Positions 17,106 to 25,986 of a stretch of DNA of 49,219 nucleotides are shown here, one piece after another. The translations under genes and the position numbers were made by a program. The notes beneath the pieces were generated by a model. That model saw only the letters and a program-made list of their open reading frames with translations, did no database searches and was not told where the DNA came from. This DNA comes from Opitutales bacterium (GTDB lineage Bacteria; Verrucomicrobiota; Verrucomicrobiia; Opitutales; UBA953): NCBI GenBank assembly GCA_009691685.1, contig SIAU01000006.1, positions 1 through 49,219 of the forward strand, given 5' to 3'. Positions within the stretch are counted from its first letter, which is position 1, and every line of letters starts with the position of its first letter.

Positions 17106-19625
17106 ATGTCTACCCCAAGGCCGGCCAACCGCTCCTATTCCACGGAAGCCCTTGAACATTGGTTCCAGGACCTACCCGAAGAGTGGGAAACTGTCTTCAA
17201 AGCAAAAGACTTAAAACTTGGCCGACAAATTTATACCGAGGGGTTAGTTCGTTCGCTTGAATTAAAAACTCATAGTGCCGAAGCGGTTACTAAATTTGAT
17301 AATAAAACGGTGCGCGCGGTGATTGAATTGAAAGATGGAAAAATTGAGTGGCGAAGTTCTTTACCTGAAGATGAATCCGGGGCGCCTTACGCCGTCGCCG
17401 CCATGTATGAAGTGGAAGAACTTTTAGCTGATGAGATTAAAGCGATCGATGACTCGGTGCCCGAAGTACAACCTGTCTTAGCCGTTGAGCCTGAAAAGAA
17501 AGACACCTCGGCGCGTCTGGCGCTGAAACTTCAAGTATCATTTGAATTAGTATCCGAAGGGTTAACCGCATCGGCCTCATGGGCGGGCAGGGGCGGACAT
17601 GCCTATAATTGCTTTGGTCCAGGTGCCGTTCCAGGCGATGAATTGTCCGACGAACAACGCCAAACTTTATTTCGTTTCAGTACCGTCGCCCACCGTGCTG
17701 GATATGTTTACAGTAAAACTGCAGGTACTTGGGCGATTGATAATATCGGAAGAATTGAAAGATTCGTTCGCGAAGAATTAAATGAGTGGCGTAAAAGATT
17801 TAAACTCGTGGGAGAAGATTCTCTCAATATTTTTCGCAACGAACAATTACAGGTCGCCATCGATGCCCAAGCTAACTCGGGCAATGACGGTAAATCATTC
17901 CGTTTAAGTTGGAACCTTAAGGCGGGCAGTCACCCCTTACTCGAACACGAGCAAAAATTATTATTAAAAGCCGGCGGTCGCCCAGTGATTTTACCCGGTA
18001 AAGGTGTGGTTGCCTACAACGCATCGGTGGCTGATTTTTCTGAAGACTGGAAAAGCAAGGACGGCGAAGTCCCGCGCTATTTACTGCTTTCACTCTTCGA
18101 TCACCCTGCAGTCGGCACGTTGAAGCTGAACGATGATTTGAAGGAATGGAAAGACCGTCTCCTGCAAGAGCCCCCACACCCCGAAGGTCTGCCTAGTTAT
18201 TTACGTCCCTATCAAGCCAAGGGCGTCGCCTGGCTAGGTCGACTTTGCGACTTGGGCTCGCATCCCTTACTGGCCGATGAAATGGGCCTAGGTAAGACCG
18301 TTCAGGTTTTGTCTTTATTGGCGTCGAGGCCCGCCGGCGATCGCTCCCTGATTGTCTGCCCAGCCAGTGTGATCCCCGTTTGGATTGGTGAAATTAAACG
18401 GTTCCATCCCGAACTCTCGGCCGGTGTCGCCGTTTTAACGGCGGAGGACGATTTTGCTAAAAATCCCAAAGCTAAACTCTGGATCTCCAGTTACACACAA
18501 CTTCGCCGCCATGCCGATCTCTTGGAAAAAACAGAATTCGGTTACGTCGTACTCGATGAAGCCCAAGCGATTAAAAATCCTGAAGCAAAAACTACGCAGA
18601 CTTGCCTCAGTGTAAAAGCACTCCATCGCATCGCCATTACGGGTACGCCTCTGGAAAACCGTCTCACTGATTTATGGACCATCTTCCGTTTCCTCATGCC
18701 AGGTCTTTTAGGAAAGCGTGCGCAATTTGAAAAATTCATGCTCCGTGATGAATCCGCTGCGCATGTTAAAGTACGACGTCAGGTCTCACCGTTTATTCTT
18801 CGACGATTAAAACGTCACGTTGCCTCCGACATTCCACCGAAACTGGAAGTGGTCTTGCCGTGTCCGCTCACGCACGAACAACGTGCGCTGTACCAGCACT
18901 TAACGCAGGGCAGTGGCTTGTCGGGAGATTTGGCTACCGTTTTATCGCGAGACTCTGCATCATTCCTCACACTTTTAATGCGCCTACGTCAGGTCTGTTG
19001 CGACCCAGGTTTATTGCCCGAGAATGCCCATGCCCACTCCACTCATTCTGGTAAAATAACTCTGCTGATTTCTAAATTATCCGAAATTGCGGCCAACGGT
19101 TCTAAGGCCGTCGTCTTCTCGCAATTTGTTACCTTACTGAATCGCGTGAAGGCAACGCTCGGTAGGGATTTACCGAATCTTCCGATTTTCGAATTAACGG
19201 GTGAAACCAAAGATCGTTCATCACCCGTGGAAAACTTTAAAGAAACTAAAGGCCCCGCCGTATTCCTAGCTTCACTTAAAGCAGGTGGTACGGGTATTAC
19301 CCTGAATACTGCTGAATATGTTTTCTTAATGGACCCCTGGTGGAATCCTGCGGTGGAAAGTCAGGCCGTCGACCGCGTCCACCGTATTGGTCAGAAGAAT
19401 CACGTAATGATTTATCGGATGATTGCCCCAGGTACGGTGGAATCACGCATTGAAGATCTTAAACAAAGTAAGCGTGAATTATTCTCCGCCATCGTCGGTG
19501 ATATTCCTGATATGACTGATTGGACCCGTCACTTCTCATCATTGGAATCCTTAATTCGTCTGAGTGACACACCGGCAGCTACCGCCTCGGCAGAAATCTC
19601 TGACGACGGCGAAGATAAGCAGTAA
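17106..19625 (+). CDS. SNF2-family helicase with degenerate SWIM-like N-terminus
   Basis: An 839-residue SF2 ATPase. Helicase motifs: Walker A LADEMGLGKTVQVLSLL (about residue 390), DEAQ box LDEAQAIKNPEAKT (about 483), ITGTPLENRLTDLW, FSQFVTLLNRV, and motif VI VHRIGQKNHVMIYRM. They define a complete SNF2 translocase that probably remodels protein-DNA complexes. Residues 39-109 follow the layout of a SWIM domain (GRQIYTEGLV, then AVIELKDGKIEWRSSLPE and GAPYAVAAMYEVEELL), but the usual CxC and CxH zinc ligands are absent. It ends at 19625 directly against the rimO stop. I found no partner gene for a defence role. The start ATG at 17106 is the only suitable in-frame start. Confidence 0.9.
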   Translation: MSTPRPANRSYSTEALEHWFQDLPEEWETVFKAKDLKLGRQIYTEGLVRSLELKTHSAEAVTKFDNKTVRAVIELKDGKIEWRSSLPEDESGAPYAVAAMYEVEELLADEIKAIDDSVPEVQPVLAVEPEKKDTSARLALKLQVSFELVSEGLTASASWAGRGGHAYNCFGPGAVPGDELSDEQRQTLFRFSTVAHRAGYVYSKTAGTWAIDNIGRIERFVREELNEWRKRFKLVGEDSLNIFRNEQLQVAIDAQANSGNDGKSFRLSWNLKAGSHPLLEHEQKLLLKAGGRPVILPGKGVVAYNASVADFSEDWKSKDGEVPRYLLLSLFDHPAVGTLKLNDDLKEWKDRLLQEPPHPEGLPSYLRPYQAKGVAWLGRLCDLGSHPLLADEMGLGKTVQVLSLLASRPAGDRSLIVCPASVIPVWIGEIKRFHPELSAGVAVLTAEDDFAKNPKAKLWISSYTQLRRHADLLEKTEFGYVVLDEAQAIKNPEAKTTQTCLSVKALHRIAITGTPLENRLTDLWTIFRFLMPGLLGKRAQFEKFMLRDESAAHVKVRRQVSPFILRRLKRHVASDIPPKLEVVLPCPLTHEQRALYQHLTQGSGLSGDLATVLSRDSASFLTLLMRLRQVCCDPGLLPENAHAHSTHSGKITLLISKLSEIAANGSKAVVFSQFVTLLNRVKATLGRDLPNLPIFELTGETKDRSSPVENFKETKGPAVFLASLKAGGTGITLNTAEYVFLMDPWWNPAVESQAVDRVHRIGQKNHVMIYRMIAPGTVESRIEDLKQSKRELFSAIVGDIPDMTDWTRHFSSLESLIRLSDTPAATASAEISDDGEDKQ

Positions 19626-21005
19626 TTACTTAGCGATTAAATCGTATTCTTCGGCGCCGGTCACGGTCACCTCGGCAAACTCACCGACATTGAACTTCTT
19701 GGGAATCTTAACGATACCATCGATATCCATGGCGTCACCTTCGCTGCGACCCACCCCTGGTTTTTCCACGAGTACACGAATTTTACGACCCACAAAGCGT
19801 TCGCCACGTTCTTTTGAGAGACGTTGTAAGAGAGTCATCGCACGGGCGTAACGATCTTCTTTAATTTCTTGAGATAAGTGTCCTTCCATTTTAGCGGCCT
19901 TGGTTCCTTCTTCTTGCGAGTATTTAAAAATACCTACGCGATCGAATTGAGTGTCTTCGAGGAACTTGAGAAGTTCGGTAAAATCTTCTTCAGTTTCGCC
20001 AGGGAAGCCGACAATAAAAGTCGTGCGAATCGCCATGTGGGGTGCACCTTGACGCATTCTCTTAATTAAATCGCGAATATAATCTCCGCTCGTTTCACGC
20101 TGCATGGCGGTTAACATTCTATCCGAAATATGTTGTAAGGGAATATCGACGTAACGAGCGACGTGTTTCGATTTCGCGATGGTCTCGATGAGTTCATCGC
20201 TCCAGTGAGCTGGGTGAGTATAGAGTAAACGGACCCAGAAATCGCCTTCGATAGTATCGAGTTCGCGGAGTAACGAGGCCAGTGACTCGCCTTTGGAGGA
20301 GTCGACTTTACTCCGTGGATTAGGTCTTTCTTCGGACCAGCGATCCATCCCGAAATAGGTCGTATCTTGAGAGATTAAATTAAGTTCTTTCACGCCTTCG
20401 CTGACGAGTTTTTGCGCTTCTTTGACGACTGACTCGACGGTGCGGCTGCGATGACGTCCACGAATGCGTGGAATAATACAAAAGGTACAAGGGTGATTAC
20501 AGCCTTCTGCGATTTTAACATAGGCCGTGTGCTTGGGGGTAAGACGAAAACGTGGTGTATCGTAATCAGGAATAAAAGTGGTTACCTTCGAGAGGAACTC
20601 CGTCATGCCAGCCAGACCGCCCATCACTTTTTCAATCACCGGAACGATATTGGTCACTTGATCGAGTCCGATAAAGGCATCGACCTTCGGTAATTCGACG
20701 CGGCCTTTGATTCCTTCGACGACGGGGAGGGCGCCTTGATAGCGTTGCGACATGCAACCGGCGACAATCAGCTTTTGATTTTTCTTACGAGCGGTTGCTT
20801 TGCCGTCACTCATTTCGTAAATCGCGGCTAATGCTTCGTGTTTGGAAGCATCAATAAATGAACAAGTATTGACGATGACCACGTCAGCTTCGGCGGCATT
20901 GCTAGTCATGGACATCCCGGCCTTGGCGAGGTGACCAATCATGATTTCAGAATCGATGAGATTCTTGGCGCAGCCGAGCGATACGAGTCCTACTTTTACA
21001 GACAT
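19626..21005 (-). CDS. rimO: Ribosomal protein S12 methylthiotransferase RimO
   Basis: A 459-residue radical-SAM methylthiotransferase. The N-terminal UPF0004 domain has three cluster cysteines: Cys12 in SLGCAKNLIDSE, Cys48 in VNTCSFID and Cys84 in VAGCMSQRY. The radical SAM cluster is CNHPCTFC (Cys169, Cys173, Cys176). A TRAM domain closes the C-terminus. The start MSVKVGLVSLGCAKNLIDSE is characteristic of RimO rather than MiaB. It adds a methylthio group to Asp88 (E. coli numbering) of ribosomal protein S12. It lies 48 bases upstream of the rsmA stop; both modify the small ribosomal subunit. Confidence 0.95.
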   Translation of the reverse strand: MSVKVGLVSLGCAKNLIDSEIMIGHLAKAGMSMTSNAAEADVVIVNTCSFIDASKHEALAAIYEMSDGKATARKKNQKLIVAGCMSQRYQGALPVVEGIKGRVELPKVDAFIGLDQVTNIVPVIEKVMGGLAGMTEFLSKVTTFIPDYDTPRFRLTPKHTAYVKIAEGCNHPCTFCIIPRIRGRHRSRTVESVVKEAQKLVSEGVKELNLISQDTTYFGMDRWSEERPNPRSKVDSSKGESLASLLRELDTIEGDFWVRLLYTHPAHWSDELIETIAKSKHVARYVDIPLQHISDRMLTAMQRETSGDYIRDLIKRMRQGAPHMAIRTTFIVGFPGETEEDFTELLKFLEDTQFDRVGIFKYSQEEGTKAAKMEGHLSQEIKEDRYARAMTLLQRLSKERGERFVGRKIRVLVEKPGVGRSEGDAMDIDGIVKIPKKFNVGEFAEVTVTGAEEYDLIAK

Positions 21006-21053
21006 TCTGACACAAAGACCAAAGATTTAGGAGAAAGCAACCTTGTAGCCGAT

Positions 21054-21887
21054 TTACAGGCTTAACCAGGCTTCCGCAGGGATTTCTTGGGGTCTGGCTA
21101 GTGAGGTAAGACCGAATTCGGACAAACGCTCTAGCCAGCGAACGACATCGGCTTGATCCGGAAAAAGCTTCTTGGCCGAAGAACCCACTTGCTTGCGGCG
21201 TTGCGTAAATAATCCACGCGCCACTGCTTTGGCTCGGGGGCTTAAACGGCGAGGATTATCTCTGCGACGTAAAACTAAAAGACACGAATCAACTTTCGGT
21301 GGTGGATTGAATGACTGGCTGGGGACTGGATGAACTTTAATTTTCTCGAAAGCGAGGGCGACTTGGATGGTCACCGCTGACCAATGGGCGGTGCCCACAT
21401 CGGCCGTTAATCTTTCCGCCGCTTCACGTTGCAACATGAGTACCATAATGGAGGGGTGGGGCCCTCCGCAGATTGCATCAATCCAAGGTGTCGAAATAGC
21501 GTACGGAAGATTCGCCACGACTTTGAACGATCCATCTTCTCGATTTTGTAAATCGGCGAAAGGTTTGTCCACCGCATCACCTTCCGTCAGGAAAAAAGTA
21601 TCGGGCCAGCGAGATTTTAGGGTTTCTTCTAAATGAAATAGCATCGTGCGATCGGCTTCAATGGCATGTAGTTCGACGCCCGCTCCGAGTAAGGTACGAC
21701 TTAAGGTACCTAAGCCTGGGCCGACTTCTAGAACACAGTCGCCAGATTTAATTTCTGCTAGTTCTAAAGATTTACGGACGATGTTTCCATCTACTAAAAA
21801 ATTCTGTCCTAACCATTTCTTGGGCATGTGTGATAACTGGGCGAGTAGATCACGCGTTTCACCCAATGATAAAGGGCCGTCGTTCAT
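21054..21887 (-). CDS. rsmA: 16S rRNA (adenine(1518)-N6/adenine(1519)-N6)-dimethyltransferase
   Basis: A 277-residue SAM-dependent dimethyltransferase. The start of the catalytic domain is KKWLGQNFLVDGNIVRK, the classic KsgA signature. SAM-binding motif I is VLEVGPGLGTLS (residues 52-63) and the NLPY motif is at 125-128 in VVANLPYAISTPWI. The C-terminus ends with a helical RNA-binding part. It dimethylates two adjacent adenosines in helix 45 of 16S rRNA. Its ATG shares one base with the trpC stop (TAATG), so the two genes are likely translationally coupled. Confidence 0.95.
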   Translation of the reverse strand: MNDGPLSLGETRDLLAQLSHMPKKWLGQNFLVDGNIVRKSLELAEIKSGDCVLEVGPGLGTLSRTLLGAGVELHAIEADRTMLFHLEETLKSRWPDTFFLTEGDAVDKPFADLQNREDGSFKVVANLPYAISTPWIDAICGGPHPSIMVLMLQREAAERLTADVGTAHWSAVTIQVALAFEKIKVHPVPSQSFNPPPKVDSCLLVLRRRDNPRRLSPRAKAVARGLFTQRRKQVGSSAKKLFPDQADVVRWLERLSEFGLTSLARPQEIPAEAWLSL

Positions 21888-22675
21888 TATCCGCGGAATG
21901 CTTTAAGAAGGGCTGCTGGGTTTTCGGCTCGCATTAAAGATTCTCCAACTAAAAGGGCATTGGCTCCGGCTTGGCGCATTCTCGCAGCATCTTCGGCAGT
22001 TTTGATTCCGCTCTCGGCAACTTTCAGAATGGAGGAGGGCATCTGCGGTATCACTTTCTCCGCAAAACTTAAATCAATTTGGAAGGTCGAAAGATTCCGA
22101 TTATTAACGCCAATCATATTGGGATTATGTTTAAGAGCGCGTTCTAATTCAAATTCGTCATGCACTTCAAATAACGTATCCATTCCAGATAATTGAGCCG
22201 CGGCATGAATCGGTTTAATTTCTTCATCAGTCAGTCCGCGAACGATAATTAAAATACAACGAGCGCCGGCTTGAGCGGCTTCGAGGACCTGAAAGGGGTG
22301 CACCATGAAATCTTTGCGAATGCAGGGCAGGGGGTGTGCGCTTTTGGCCTGATCATTAACCACATCGACCAAGTCCTGTAACTGACCACTAAAGTATTTG
22401 GTTTCGGTTAAAACCGAGAGACACTCGGCACCCGCTTGGGCATAGAGTCTCGCTTGTTGAACGGCATTCACATCGCTTTTAATCGTCCCAACACTGGGCG
22501 AGGCCCGTTTAACTTCTGCGATAACTGTAAGATAACTCGTTTTGTTCAGCGCATCGCGAAAACCAGCTGTCTTATTTCGGGCAGCAAAGACGGCGAACTC
22601 TTGGTCCGTAACCGAACGCACGTAAGGTTCAATTTCCTTACGCTTGGCGTCCATGATTTCGATCAACTTATCCAT
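21887..22675 (-). CDS. trpC: Indole-3-glycerol phosphate synthase
   Basis: A 262-residue TIM-barrel enzyme of tryptophan synthesis that cyclises CdRP to indole-3-glycerol phosphate. Signature parts: VIAEVKRASPSVGTIKSDVN (catalytic Lys near the start), CLSVLTETKYFSGQ, CIRKDFMVHPFQVLEAAQAG, IGVNNRNLSTFQID and VAESGIKTAEDAARM, then ALLVGESLMRAENP. I chose ATG 22675 (MDKLIEIMDAKRKEI) because the open frame upstream to 22786 has no family similarity and runs into the divergent mazG. It is a lone trp gene here, upstream of rsmA, so the pathway is dispersed in this genome. Confidence 0.95.
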   Translation of the reverse strand: MDKLIEIMDAKRKEIEPYVRSVTDQEFAVFAARNKTAGFRDALNKTSYLTVIAEVKRASPSVGTIKSDVNAVQQARLYAQAGAECLSVLTETKYFSGQLQDLVDVVNDQAKSAHPLPCIRKDFMVHPFQVLEAAQAGARCILIIVRGLTDEEIKPIHAAAQLSGMDTLFEVHDEFELERALKHNPNMIGVNNRNLSTFQIDLSFAEKVIPQMPSSILKVAESGIKTAEDAARMRQAGANALLVGESLMRAENPAALLKAFRG

Positions 22676-22748
22676 TCCTCTACCGAAACCACCAAAAGCA
22701 TTCTGGCAATCGTTTTGACTCCGTGAGCAGAACTGACTCCATCGGGGC

Positions 22749-23405
22749 ATGCAAGGAATTGACCGATTAATCAACACAACGGCCAAACTACGTGCCCCTG
22801 ATGGGTGCCCCTGGGACCGCGAACAGACTCACCGTAGCATCTGCGATGCGCTAGTCGAGGAGGTCGCTGAAGTCTTACAGGCAATTGATAATAATGACGT
22901 GCCCAATCTTCGCGAGGAATTAGGTGATCTACTTTTCCACGTCGTACTCCACTCACAGATGGCGGCGGAGGCTGGACAGTTTAATTTCAATGACGTCGCC
23001 AATGAAGTAACGGAGAAGATGGTTCGTCGCCACCCCCACGTCTTTGGTGACGGACATAAACTGGGAAATAGTGCGGCGGTCATTCAACAATGGGAGCAGA
23101 TTAAATTAAAAGAGAAGGGCGATCGTCCTGCCACACTTTTTAAAGACTTACCTCCGGCACTTAACTCCATCTTGCTGGCTCGTGATGTCTGGAAACAGAT
23201 TCATAAAAAGAATTTAGATACGGGAACTCTAGTGGACCGTAAAAACATCGAGAGTAACCAAGAGCAACTCTCCGAAGCGGCGGCTGGTAAAAAACTTTTT
23301 GAGTTAATTGCAGCCTGTCGTAATGCGGGGATTGATCCCGATTCGGCCCTGCGTCGTTTCACGCAAAACGTAAAAGACGTCGCCGAAAAGCATCACGCGA
23401 AATAA
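22749..23405 (+). CDS. mazG: Nucleoside triphosphate pyrophosphohydrolase MazG
   Basis: A 218-residue protein with the MazG helical domain. The N-terminal motif is LRAPDGCPWDREQTH, then the metal-binding EEVAEVLQAI and EELGDLLFHVVLHSQMA (E-E-x-x-E and E-x-x-D), and KMVRRHPHVFGDG. A second, weaker MazG-like segment covers the last 70 residues (ALRRFTQNVKDVAEKHH is typical of its end). It hydrolyses NTPs to NMP and PPi and limits toxic or stringent-response nucleotides. It is divergent from trpC and lies 8 bases before the YgjP-like gene. Confidence 0.93.
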   Translation: MQGIDRLINTTAKLRAPDGCPWDREQTHRSICDALVEEVAEVLQAIDNNDVPNLREELGDLLFHVVLHSQMAAEAGQFNFNDVANEVTEKMVRRHPHVFGDGHKLGNSAAVIQQWEQIKLKEKGDRPATLFKDLPPALNSILLARDVWKQIHKKNLDTGTLVDRKNIESNQEQLSEAAAGKKLFELIAACRNAGIDPDSALRRFTQNVKDVAEKHHAK

Positions 23406-23413
23406 GTCCCGTC

Positions 23414-24142
23414 ATGTCACCGGATCAGCCCATTGTTGTCCATGTCGCGGGGCGTGCGGTCGAAGTTTGGTCCAAACTCTCTGAGCGTTCCACGCGCGTG
23501 CGTTTATCGGTTAAGCCTGGCCCCAAAATTGTTTTATCCTATCCGCCGCATACCGCACAACGCGCGGTTTTGGCTTTCTTGCATGATCAAATTCCTTGGT
23601 TAGAGCAGGCACTCAGTAAGACCCGAGCCACCCAGCCGCATCTCATAAAACACTTTTCCAAATTTAATTGGGTTACAGTCGATGATCGAATAATGACTCT
23701 GCAAATTAAAAACGGAGGGCGGACCTTAGCTCAGATTAATCATGAAACGGAGACGGTGGATTTAACTTTGCCGAAGGATGTTGAAGAACAAGCAGCACTG
23801 CGAGCGACACGCAAAGTAGCAGAAACTGGATTGAATCTAGCGGTGAGTCGGTTGGCCAAAAAGACCAAGGTAACGGTGGGAGCGGTTAGTGTCCGCGACC
23901 AAACCACCCGCTGGGGTTCATGCTCTCAATCAGGAACGCTTTCACTCAATTGGCGGCTCATTTTATTACCGCCGCTCATTCATGATCATGTGATTCTTCA
24001 TGAGTTGGCTCATCGATTACATATGAATCATTCAGACAAATTTTGGAATCAGTTGGCACTGTGGGATGCCGACTGGAAAAAGCACGACCGTGAACTCACC
24101 AAGCGTTGGAGCACTATTATGGACCTTGGACATCATGAATAA
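23414..24142 (+). CDS. YgjP-like M48-type metallopeptidase (DUF45)
   Basis: A 242-residue protein with a zincin motif: HELAH at residues 196-200 with a third ligand candidate His206 in HRLHMNHSDKFW. Immediately before it is the family signature TTRWGSCSQSGTLSLNWRL (165-183), which identifies the YgjP/DUF45 family. E. coli YgjP has been linked to UTP pyrophosphatase or metalloprotease activity, so the true reaction is unsettled. It has no signal peptide. The following NUDIX gene starts 8 bases inside its 3' end, consistent with coupled translation. Confidence 0.87.
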   Translation: MSPDQPIVVHVAGRAVEVWSKLSERSTRVRLSVKPGPKIVLSYPPHTAQRAVLAFLHDQIPWLEQALSKTRATQPHLIKHFSKFNWVTVDDRIMTLQIKNGGRTLAQINHETETVDLTLPKDVEEQAALRATRKVAETGLNLAVSRLAKKTKVTVGAVSVRDQTTRWGSCSQSGTLSLNWRLILLPPLIHDHVILHELAHRLHMNHSDKFWNQLALWDADWKKHDRELTKRWSTIMDLGHHE

Positions 24143-24674
24143 AGAATACGGACAGTCGCCCGATGAGCTCTTTGATGTTGTTGATGAGAATGACAACGTC
24201 TTGCACCCGTTGAGTCGTGGCGAAATTCATAAGCGTCATCTCCGACACCGCGCCGTCCACATTTTTTGGCTGAATCAAGCGGGTGAACTCTGTTTGCAAC
24301 GTCGATCCTACGCCAAAGACAATAGCCCCGGCTATTTAAGCACTTCCTGTGCGGGACATGTAGATAGTGGGGAAAAATATATCCAAGCGGCCGTTCGTGA
24401 ATTCCAAGAGGAGCTAGGCATTACGATTGGCTCTCAAGATTTAATGGAACTAGACTATGCCCCCTGTCACGAAAATCTCGGTAATGAGTTTGTGGTTTCC
24501 TATTTATTAAGAGGCGATTTCACTGCGCAGATTTATAGACCCGAAGTGGACTCGCTGGTCTGGCGTTCGCCCCAGCAAGTCATACACTGGACACAACAAG
24601 AGCCAGACTTGTTTGCGACTCCGTTCCTTCATCTCTTGAGTCGTAATAAGATTTTAAAGAGCCTGCAGGGATAA
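24135..24674 (+). CDS. NUDIX hydrolase, IDI/YfcD-like
   Basis: A 179-residue NUDIX protein. The full Nudix box is present as GHVDSGEKYIQAAVREFQEE followed by LGI, matching G-x5-E-x7-REUxEExGU. The N-terminus ELFDVVDENDNVLHPLSRGE and RHRAVHIFWLNQAGELCLQ is typical of the isopentenyl-diphosphate isomerase-like and YfcD branch. The substrate is unknown; the IDI isomerase assignment is not supported, since I cannot see its specific catalytic Cys/Glu pattern with certainty. I chose ATG 24135 because the longer frame from 24066 is inside the preceding gene. Confidence 0.85.
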   Translation: MNKEYGQSPDELFDVVDENDNVLHPLSRGEIHKRHLRHRAVHIFWLNQAGELCLQRRSYAKDNSPGYLSTSCAGHVDSGEKYIQAAVREFQEELGITIGSQDLMELDYAPCHENLGNEFVVSYLLRGDFTAQIYRPEVDSLVWRSPQQVIHWTQQEPDLFATPFLHLLSRNKILKSLQG

Positions 24675-24712
24675 GGTTTGAACTTTCCGATTTAAAGTTG
24701 TTAGGTTCTCGA

Positions 24713-25366
24713 GTGTCAACGACCTCGTCCGATCAACCCGAAAATCCGGTGAATGTCTCCTGGTATCAATGGATTTGGGTTTTTCCTTTGGCACTATTCT
24801 TTCGGCTATGGTTGGCGACCTTGCGTATTCAGTCGAATTTCAAACCGCAGACTGATGCAGCTGGCCCAGTGATTTTGATACTCTGGCACGAGCGCCTATT
24901 TATCACTCCGTTAATTGGCCAAATTTTTTTAGACCGTCGTATCACAGCGTTGATTAGTACCAGTCGTGACGGTGGATGGTTGGCGGCATTTTTCAAAATC
25001 ATGGGTCTACACGCCGTGCGCGGTTCCTCGAGTAAAAGAGGGGCGTCCGCCTTGATTGAACTAGCCCGGAATGTGAAAGAAGGACGCAATGCGGGGATAA
25101 CTCCCGATGGCCCCAAGGGTCCTCGTCGGGTTTGCAAACCTGGCACTGTAGTACTGGCTAAACTAACGCGCCGCCCCTTTTTACTAGCCGGTATTAATTT
25201 CCACCACGCGATAAAACTGAAAAGCTGGGATCAGTTTTCCATTCCACTTCCCTTTTCAAAAGTAGAGATTCATTTTGAAACTATCCCCCATCCGCAGCGG
25301 GAAGAGGATAACGAAGAAGTGGCTTTACGTATCCAAAATAGACTTAACGAAATTTCGGGAATTTAA
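24713..25366 (+). CDS. DUF374 lysophospholipid acyltransferase family protein
   Basis: A protein of about 217 residues with an N-terminal membrane segment (WIWVFPLALFFRLWLATL). Family motifs are ILILWHERLFITPLIG (the H-x4 region), ISTSRDGGWLAAFFKIMG, VRGSSSKRGASALIEL and ITPDGPKGPRRVCKPG. These place it in DUF374, related to PlsC/LpxL acyltransferases, so a lipid acyl transfer at the inner membrane is likely. There is no nearby ATG; GTG 24713 is preceded by AGG with a 7-base spacer, and a TTG at 24698 is the alternative. It ends on the ribE stop with a 4-base overlap. Confidence 0.82.
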   Translation: MSTTSSDQPENPVNVSWYQWIWVFPLALFFRLWLATLRIQSNFKPQTDAAGPVILILWHERLFITPLIGQIFLDRRITALISTSRDGGWLAAFFKIMGLHAVRGSSSKRGASALIELARNVKEGRNAGITPDGPKGPRRVCKPGTVVLAKLTRRPFLLAGINFHHAIKLKSWDQFSIPLPFSKVEIHFETIPHPQREEDNEEVALRIQNRLNEISGI

Positions 25367-25953
25367 CTTTTACCTAAAAGTTTCTCAGTGTACTTCGCTA
25401 AGAGATCCGTTTCGATATTTACCCGCTGACCGATTTTTCTTAATTTCAAATTGGTGACCTCTAAGGTGTGTGGAATAATCCAAATTCTTACTCCGCTCGG
25501 TAAAACTTCCGCCACCGTGAGAGACATGCCATCGATGGCGATACAGCCTTTTTTGACCACATAGCGTAGGAGTTCAGGGGCTACCTCAATCTCCAGTCTC
25601 CAGTCGGCTCCATCGAGCCCCCAGTGCTTAACCAAGCCACAACTGTCGATATGACCGCTGACAAAGTGTCCGCCCATGCGATCGGTGGGCTTTAAACTGG
25701 GCTCCAAATTTACCAGACTGCCTAATTGCAATTCTCCTAAATTAGTGAGTCTCAATGTTTCTTCGAGTAAGACGAATTTGGCTTCGTCGTTTTGGAATTC
25801 AGCAACGGTGAGGCAGCAGCCATTGACCGCGATACTTTCCCCCAGCACGACATTTTTTAGAATCGGACTCTGAATCGTAAGGACACAGCCACCCTGAGGC
25901 TTTTTATCCAGGGAAGTGATTTCACCGACGGCTTGGACGAGTCCAGTAAACAT
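25363..25953 (-). CDS. ribE: Riboflavin synthase
   Basis: A 196-residue protein made of two lumazine-binding repeats. The first begins MFTGLVQAVGEITSL and contains ESIAVNGCCLTVAEF; the second has GGHFVSGHIDSCGLVKHWG and CIAIDGMSLTVAEVLPSG. The MFTG start is diagnostic. The enzyme converts two 6,7-dimethyl-8-ribityllumazine molecules to riboflavin in the cytosol. It sits just downstream of the intrinsic terminator after tatA, so it probably has its own promoter or depends on readthrough. No other rib gene is in the window. Confidence 0.96.
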   Translation of the reverse strand: MFTGLVQAVGEITSLDKKPQGGCVLTIQSPILKNVVLGESIAVNGCCLTVAEFQNDEAKFVLLEETLRLTNLGELQLGSLVNLEPSLKPTDRMGGHFVSGHIDSCGLVKHWGLDGADWRLEIEVAPELLRYVVKKGCIAIDGMSLTVAEVLPSGVRIWIIPHTLEVTNLKLRKIGQRVNIETDLLAKYTEKLLGKS

Positions 25954-25956
25954 ACC

Positions 25957-25980
25957 AAAAAAAGGGCCGTTGGGCGGCCC
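25957..25980 (-). terminator. Rho-independent terminator of tatA
   Basis: Reading the minus strand, the GGGCCG stem at 25975-25980, five-base loop CCCAA at 25970-25974 and CGGCCC stem at 25964-25969 are followed by a run of seven T (25957-25963). The stem is GC-only and perfect. It begins 6 bases beyond the tatA stop and ends just before the ribE start. It is the clearest intrinsic terminator in the window. Confidence 0.88.
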
Positions 25981-25986
25981 TAGAAA

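Noticed and set aside
17106-19625. SNF2 helicase as part of an anti-phage defence island
   Set aside because: Neighbours are housekeeping genes (sucA, rimO) and no nuclease or methyltransferase partner is present.
23414-24674. Possible fusion of YgjP-like and NUDIX genes through overlapping frames
   Set aside because: The stop of the first gene and the ATG of the second overlap in different frames, so they are two genes; the longer frame from 24066 is only a shadow of the first gene.
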